Shown here: one piece after another, positions 57,400-64,000 of the stretch
Position numbering within the stretch: the stretch's first letter is position 1
Layout: every line of letters begins with the position of its first letter
DNA from: Nereocystis luetkeana
Lineage: Eukaryota > Sar > Phaeophyceae > Laminariales > Laminariaceae
Reading direction: 5' to 3'
Assembly (NCBI GenBank): GCA_031213475.1
Contig: JARUPZ010000004.1
Location: 372,001-436,000, forward strand
DNA length: 64,000 nucleotides
The notes under the pieces: model-generated
What the model saw: the letters and a program-made list of their open reading frames with translations, nothing else
What the model was told of the DNA's origin: nothing
Databases searched by the model: none
Translations under genes and position numbers: made by a program

Positions 57400-59920
57400 T
57401 TCAGTCATATGTAAGTAAAGGAAACTATTGACAGCAGTAATCCGAAACGGGCAACGTGCGCTGCCAATCACCGATACCAAGTACCTTGATACTTTGGTAC
57501 TTCGATCGTTTTGAGTATGCGAGCCAGTCGGGCCCTGCGGATAACTAATGGTGATGGAATGTGACGTGATATGATATGATTCGTACTTGTATTGGATAGT
57601 ACCGAAGCGAAGTAGGCGTGCGTCGCCATAACCTTCCCCCCAAACGTTAGTCACGGCAAACTTTTTCCCGCTCAGATTTCAAGCTATCAGGAACTGTTTT
57701 TCCTTTTTCGTCTCCGAAGCATGGGTTCAGCTCGTGCTTATGGGTGGGTTGGGGTCCTGGGCAACTTCTCGAGGCAGCGGCAGCGAACTACCTTAGCACC
57801 GCACATGTCGAGGAAAGGGCGACCACACCCGAGCTCTTTCGTTAGAAGGTTCGCTGCCCCTCGCTCGGGCCGCACAGTGGCATCGCATGAAACGATACAG
57901 CTTCCCACGTACAGAGCAGGTAGCTTCCTACGGTGACTTTGATGAGGGTTAGGACGGAAATTTTAGGAACGTTTGCTATTCATATTACAGTATTAATAGT
58001 GTCCAAACGGATCTTACATTCGCATCTAGAGTGGTGTGAGTTTGGGTGGGTGAGCATAATCCATTCATGGCTTGAGCTATGAATAGCGTATTGCACTGTG
58101 AATGAATTCATTGTTAATATTTAGGAGGCGAAGTACTGAACCAGAAAATTCGACGTAGATGTGGACCATCGAAATCGTACGTACGAATACCGATTAGATA
58201 TCCCTTTTTATCGTTTACAGCACGTATCGCTGTTGTGGTACATATTGTGTTGGAATAGATAGCGCAGGCTTGCGCTAATAGTGGCTACACTACCTGGCTG
58301 ATGTTGGGAAACTGGACAAGAGGTTTAACGTTGAAGATGCCGCTTGCGGGCCAGAAAAGCAAGATAGCTACGAAATTGTTGAGTCCATGTCCGTACGTGT
58401 ACTCAAAGACAAGAGCACAGCAGTATATCAAAGTAGATCAGATAAATCAGCGTGGCTGCTGCACCTTGGTGTCTCCCAAGTTTAGGAATAGAGTACTGCT
58501 CTGCTCTAGAAGCCTACGACGTCCAGAATACTGCTAAATATACCCTACAGCATGAAATTATGCAGGAGGTCTAAATGGTGCAGAACTCTATTTTCCAGCT
58601 CTGGAATGTTCTCAAAACAATACCTATGTCGAACAAACGCTCCTAGATAAAGTAACCGCAGAAGCAGTACGTCCTGTTGTCAACAGTCGGTGATTGCTCG
58701 CACCGGTGTTTTCCTATGGGACATATCACACCTGCTATGTATCAAAGCTACAAGCAGACACAGTGCTGTTACGATGCGCCATGAAGCTGTACGTACTGAA
58801 CATTCACCACGTCAATAGGCTGCTGTAAAAAACTGCTGTTGATGCCGAACATTAATCAGACAACGGGATCCTGTTGCCTACTATTAGAGATGATACTTGT
58901 CAGTAACCATCATATTCGTTACTCGATTACACTTACGTCATCTGGTATACATTTACGCATTCTATGTACAACAGACAGTTTTCCAGTCTGAGTTATAGTA
59001 GGATAGCAGCAGCTGTCTTTTTACACATATACTGCTGTGCACCCGTACGCACAGAATAAAGTCCCAATGACGAGTAGTGTCATGGATCTACTGTTGTTGT
59101 GGTACGTACGTACATGATCTACGGTAGACAGCACATTTAGTACGTGCTATCATTGGTAAATAATGGAAAGGATATCTTCAGTATCCCTCCGAGACCGGTA
59201 GCATAGTTTTACTGTAGTTCTGGTTGGAGAAACAACATAGGCTACACTGGGGTCATGGATATGTACCCCCAAGATATATTGTTCTTTACAGTAAATCTGG
59301 GGGTTCTCTTCGTTATTTTATTTTGAACGGAATTAGAGGGTATTCCCTCATTTTGTTTTTGTTTGACCGAAGTGCAAGGGTCGTCCTTTGTTGCGAGCTG
59401 CGAGCGCACACGCGCACCGCCCTCCCCTTTGAGCTCACTCTACTTTTGCTCACCATCATCAGCTTCCAGCTGAGCAATCAATCAACAATGTGGCTTGGGG
59501 TCACCACACCATCTTCTTCTTCTCTTCTATGTTGAAGCTTCACGTACAAGTCACCTGACAGTGACTACGTGTTTGCCTCGAACATTTTGACTGTGTATTG
59601 CCGGCCATCGGCAATCGAGTCTAGGCGTACACACCAGCTACGAGCTGGTACACACGCCAATCGCCATACCTAGTAGGTTATGCGCCATGAGCCTTAATAC
59701 CTACCAGGTACCAGCTATCTCTAAACAATCGGTACCGTGTGCAGTAGTATCGAACTACAGTATTAATAGCTTCTCGGTCGATATCGATTGCTATCAAATA
59801 ACAGGCACACCAGTATAGCCAAGTGTATACCTGGAATATAATGCTCCGTGTGTCGTACTTTACTACTGCTTGGAAGCGCGAGTACAATGTGCGAATCCCG
59901 GTATATAGTCAGATAGTCAG
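57400..59920. other. Interval without identified genes
   Basis: No supported exon on either strand. If the exon at 59929 belongs to the WW gene this is intronic. Short CAGTATTAATAG strings occur at 57988 and 59758, and a TACCAGGTACC at 59703. Confidence 0.4.
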
Positions 59921-59928
59921 ACGCTCAC

Positions 59929-59990
59929 CTGGTCGTCGCCCCACCCTTCCCTAGGCAGCCCTGCCCTCTCCGGACCCAACTGCTCGGTCC
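59929..59990 (-). CDS. Candidate 62-bp WW-gene exon
   Basis: Acceptor ATGGTATTGCAG and donor GACCAG/GTGAGCG enclose 62 bp open in phase 1 in, 0 out, exactly matching the donor at 63923 and the acceptor at 57352. Encodes TEQLGPERAGLPREGWGDDQ. The very short length makes chance occurrence possible. Confidence 0.35.
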
Positions 59991-59999
59991 CTGCAATAC

Positions 60000-61590
60000 C
60001 ATACAGTTTGGGGTTTGGAGGACGATTGCCGTGAGCATCGGATACGAGGAGCAGTCCCGGCTACGTACGCGCTGGGTTAGACTAGGAAGAGGACGGTATA
60101 TATAACATTAAACCAAAGATGCTTAAACATCCAAGTATAGCACAAGTACCAGGTATTCCAAGGACACCGCGAGTTGACCCCGTGACTGACCTGGCCGCCC
60201 CTTTTCACTAACATTATTCAAACTTGATAGCTTTGTAAGACCAAGACTAAAGGGGATGCTGATCATAAGGCGCAGCATAGGTACCCAGACCCAGCGGCTG
60301 CTTCGTCGCGTGAGGTAAACAATGGTGCAGTAGGCCAGTGGGTAGCGTCTCGACACCAACAAGAGGCGTACGAGTAGACGCGCCCAATATGACCGGTCTG
60401 TAGTGTGCATTTAACGAATATCATAACCACAGTCATAAAAGACACCCAGCACAAGCTTCAAGCAGTTCCCGCCAAAGCCATGGCTGCGGTGTTCTGAATG
60501 GGTCATGCCCGTCGCAATACTCGTTCTTGTTTTTTTTCGAGAACACAATCTGGAGCTACTTCTGTACCAGAATATATTACACGAGTATAGGCTACTGGGG
60601 GCCTCGGATGCCTTCACCCATCGATGTCATAGGGCAATCGGCCAGAACCCTGTACGCACCAGGGACAAGCTAGGTTAAACACCACTTCACCTACTCTGGA
60701 TAAACTAGACTCAAAACCACTATTACAGTAGTAACCTCTTCGACGATGAGACAATAGAGAAACATTTCGATGCCGGCCACAATAGACTGTGGAAAATGTC
60801 TATTGATAGATAATGTCGGTGGCGATAGATGTGGAAACTACCGCTATAGGAAGCGACAATTATATTGGGGATACTCTGTCTGCCCATAGATAGAGACATT
60901 GTCCACCACAGTTTCGTAGATTGCAAACCGTGTCCGTCGATGGTCCTTGCCGGCCGCAACAGATTGGGTAAGGTAAGCAATACCTGGTACATCGATAAGC
61001 ACTGTTTGCCCACCACAATCCGTTGTGAACCGAGTTCATCGATGGGCATTGCAGGCCGCAGTAGATGTGCAAGCTATCTATGAAAACACGTTGTGGACTT
61101 ACAGCACAGTATTAATATATCAATACTAATAATACTGCTCTTGGGGAGAACGGGCTGAAAAATGGTGCACCGAATCTGTACGTACGTAGCGCCAGCGTCT
61201 GTCTGATTTTTCTTCGCCTGCCGCTCGATTGATTCTGATCCTCTCTTGCTACGATACGATACCTTGCACAAATCGGCGGTAATAGGCAACAATAGCCATC
61301 GATAGACACCATTGCACAACATTATTATAGGTGGAGGATACGAGTGTAGTATATTGTGGAAACACCCCCCAATAAAAAGAAAAACTAAAGTCTACGTATT
61401 AATATTAATAGTGAATGTTTTACAAGTCGGCGGTAGTAGGCAACAATGGCCATCGACAAACGCCATTGCACAACATTATTATAGGTGGAGGATACGAGTG
61501 CAGTATATATATTGTGGAAACACCCCCCAATAAAAAAATCTATAATCTGCGTATTCATATTAATAGCGAATATTAATAGTGAGTGTTTTT
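60000..61590. repeat. Local tandem duplications
   Basis: 61273-61426 and 61427-about 61580 are a direct duplication of 154 bp (shared ACCATTGCACAACATTATTA-like core, GTGGAGGATACGAGTG and ACACCCCCCAATAAAA), differing by a few substitutions and a TATA indel. Upstream, about 60890-60960 and 60990-61065 form a weaker tandem pair (CCACCACA, TCGATGG, GGCCGCA). The rest of 60000-61270 shows no gene. Confidence 0.75.
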
Positions 61591-62099
61591 AGTCAAGAGG
61601 GAGAAACAAAGAGTTAACTCTTTCGAATATTGTGATACGAATTATAGATTCAGCTGTAACTATATACGTATGCGTGTTTGACAGCTTACATCCAGACAGT
61701 GCCGATGGGCAATCCAGTTAATAGAATACCACCCCCCGACAGGCGGCGGTGCCTGTTGATAGACCCTTGTACGGATCGTACTGCAGTAATTTTTAGTTTT
61801 TTCGGGAAGTTCCGGGACACTACTCGTATATATCTGCCGCAGCCAGCACGCATTCCCCAAGAACAACAGCACCTGAGGCAGAAATGCGTGTCACCGCTAA
61901 AAAGTCGTGCGAACGGCACCCGTTCGAACGAAAACTGGCCAAAAAGTGCCAACGACACCCGCGAGCGGCAACTGCAAACCTTGAGAGCCGTCAACACAGG
62001 GGATGAAACTCTACCCCATCCAGGGCGAAAATGATCCCCTTGCACCTCTCGGCACTTCACCTATGTACTGCGTCAGGCAAGTGTCATGCTACTTACTGC

Positions 62100-62139
62100 A
62101 GGTACAGCTGCAGCGACGGAAGGAGACACAGGCCAACTC
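62100..62139 (+). other. Micro-exon-like segment
   Basis: Acceptor CATGCTACTTACTGCAG and donor CTCAA/GTAAGGG enclose 40 bp reading VQLQRRKETQANS on the plus strand, which looks helical. No joining exon was found and chance is likely. Bases 61680-62035 carry overlapping frames on both strands without splice support. Confidence 0.15.
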
Positions 62140-62571
62140 AAGTAAGGGGCACCAGAGGGATGTCTGTAACCCGGTGCCGGTGATTACCGGTACCGAACTT
62201 GCCGGGTAGGGTTCCTCGGAAAACGGAAAACGGCGGTTGGAACTTAATCTCCCCTATCCCCAAAATGAAACACCTCCATACTCAATGGAAACCCTAAGTG
62301 TTTTCCGGCAGCACAGCAAGCAGCAGAGTACGCGCGAGCAGAGCGAACACAAGATTCCAACCGTATACATATACCCATACTGCAGTTTGATGGAGTCTAA
62401 CAGGTACGGTATCACCATTAATAGTTAATAGTACATGAGTACATGCGAATATCATGAAATCATTGCAGAATGCCAGCGCCAAAACACAATTTTTGGATTT
62501 CGTGTACACGGGTGCACGCGCCATGCCGGCCATGCCATGCCGCAGTGTAGTCTGTAGATAAAAAATAAACA

Positions 62572-62850
62572 AACAAATACAAGGGGGGCTTTGCCGCGGC
62601 GGGTTGACGCCCGCTCTGGCTCCGCGCATGCTCGTAATGACCACGGACGTAGGCAAGTCGGCCGTAAATGCGACACACAGTACTGCCAAGGGTTGGGAAC
62701 ATTAAAAAAAAATCGTACCTGATTGAAGAGAAAGAAAGCACTGGAATCAGATTCGATCAACCAGCAACACCTAAAGTTCGCCGCATACCCGTAATGATCG
62801 AGGGTGTAGGCAAATGGGGCCATAAGTGCGACATTATTGCCAAGGTGTAC
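62572..62850. repeat. Dispersed fragment with a local duplication
   Basis: 62572-62645 matches 23908-23980 (CAAGGGGGGCTT, GCCCGC, GCTCCG). 62630-62720 and 62788-62900 form a diverged tandem pair (CGTAATGAYC, GTAGGCAA, GTAAATGCGACA-like and ACTGGAATCAG blocks). Confidence 0.5.
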
Positions 62851-63094
62851 AATACATTAATCCGTGTTCGAGTGCAGAGAGAGAAAAAACTGGAATCAGG
62901 GTCAATGGACCAAAAACAAAAAAAAATGTTGGCATCTGACTTTATGCCACTTCGCACAATACGTGAACCAATAAGTATGACACAGAGTTTAGTTGGGCAC
63001 GAAGTACGCGAATAGACCGACACAAGCGATCCCAATGTCCCCATCGAGTATGAGTATCCCTTTTACAGCACCCAAAAACGACAAAAAGACACGA

Positions 63095-63228
63095 CCTCTG
63101 CTGGATTCGAACCGGGCAAGGGCCAGGTGAAGGTCCAAACACTGGCTGTGCGTTGACTCAACCTGCAGAGCATTTATTAATAGCGTACTGACTGACTGCG
63201 CCACAGATTGATGCCTTTCTACAATATA
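63095..63228 (-). mobile_element. tRNA-like Pol III element
   Basis: The minus strand has an A-box-like GTGGCGCAGTCAGTCAG, a perfect B-box GGTTCGAATCC and, 12 nt later, a TTTTT terminator. The 5' and 3' acceptor strands do not pair and the A-to-B distance is long, so it is a degenerate tRNA or a SINE head rather than a working tRNA. A TATTAATA string lies in the A-B spacer. Confidence 0.4.
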
Positions 63229-63922
63229 TGTACGAGTAGACACTTGAAATCAGAACATTTTGTTTTGTGAATAATAACACGGCGATACCTCTCGCCCCCG
63301 GGACGCGCTGCGAGTCGGCCGAGGCCGCCCACCCCTGGCAGGGTCGGGAGGGGCAAGCAGGTGCGGGTGAGGCACGTCCAGCAAACGGCGCACCAAAGAA
63401 AGGAGAGGTGGACCTCATCCCAAGTTAGGTCGGTCTCGGTTCAAAAACTACTATTGTTAATAGTACAAAATCATCTTCAAGCGACTGAGAGCTAACCAAC
63501 CTCAAGGACAAAAAAAAACTCCATTTAGTTATACCAGAGGGTATGACATTTACAACATCTACCTACATCAAGGTGTTGGGTGTGGTTTAACGGTATGGTA
63601 TTGCCCGCCTCCATTGTACCAGTATGTCGCTCCAATAATCCCAGCAGGGTCTTCTGATGGAGTGGGAAGTGGGACGTCTCTTACTAGGAATCTGCCACGT
63701 CTACGGTAGGCGATGGTCGGTTTTCGTCCGGGCATACTTGCGTTATCAACCGGTGGGTACAGGGAGGAGGCTGAACATTCGGGACCAAACCGGTACGTAC
63801 GTACTGGCCCCAGCACGGGGTTTTAGACATCCCCGCTATCTACTGCTGTACTGCGGTACGTAGGAATATGTCTACCCTGTACGGGCATCGTTAGCCACGT
63901 ACCAGATACAAAAACAACTCAC

Positions 63923-64000
63923 CCCATTCCAGCGCTTCGTTGTTCAAGTCCAGGGAGGGATGCAGTCTCCATACCTCCTCCTGTGCCTCGTGCACCATGT
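63923..64000 (-). CDS. Edge exon, probable upstream part of the WW gene
   Basis: The minus strand enters the window open, with a possible ATG at 63998, and ends at donor TGGG/GTGAGTTG in phase 1. It encodes MVHEAQEEVWRLHPSLDLNN and then EALEW. It is partial because it meets the window edge. The phase fits the 59990 acceptor. Whether the ATG is the initiator cannot be judged here. Confidence 0.45.

Noticed and set aside
63570..63620. tRNA gene suggested by TGTGGTTTAACGGTATGGTA
   Set aside because: It resembles a tRNA A-box, but there is no B-box or pairing acceptor stem downstream.

Overview
The window is eukaryotic nuclear DNA. It has no operons or ribosome-binding sites, few long reading frames, GT-AG introns, tRNA-headed SINEs, small inverted-repeat DNA transposons (MITEs), a Ty3/Gypsy retroelement and TTAGGG-type interstitial telomeric sequence. 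Low gene density, long introns and Gly-, Pro- and Gln-rich proteins would fit a large-genome protist such as an alga or other stramenopile. Nothing in the sequence fixes the species.

Layout. 1-20 kb is a repeat field: a palindromic TTAA-flanked MITE family (8 copies), a second palindromic family with TATTACGGGGG ends (about 12 copies), two SINE families, microsatellites, a 27-bp AT-rich satellite and a telomere-like minisatellite. No protein gene is convincing there, except a short gene-like fragment inside a small inverted-repeat element at about 17 kb. 20-27 kb holds older dispersed repeats and a 1.86-kb hAT-like non-autonomous transposon with an 8-bp target duplication. 27.4-32.6 kb is a decayed Ty3/Gypsy pol region on the minus strand. 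33-38.6 kb returns to SINEs, tandem repeats and low-complexity DNA.

38.7-64 kb is the gene-bearing part. Short open frames bounded by splice signals can be joined in phase into minus-strand gene models. The best is a gene entering from the right edge, encoding two WW domains followed by Gly-rich and coiled-coil segments (exons between 64000 and 50472, possibly ending at 49559). A second minus-strand gene (44678-38731) encodes a low-complexity protein with a duplicated block and a C-terminal coiled coil. A possible plus-strand gene (44946-46643, perhaps also a micro-exon near 47.8 kb) lies between them. Exon calls rest on reading frame, splice-site shape and phase only.

Two short motifs pervade the window: TACCAGGTA/TACCTGGTA and TATTAATAG. 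Both occur far more often than chance allows, and some copies look like small insertions within otherwise alignable repeats.
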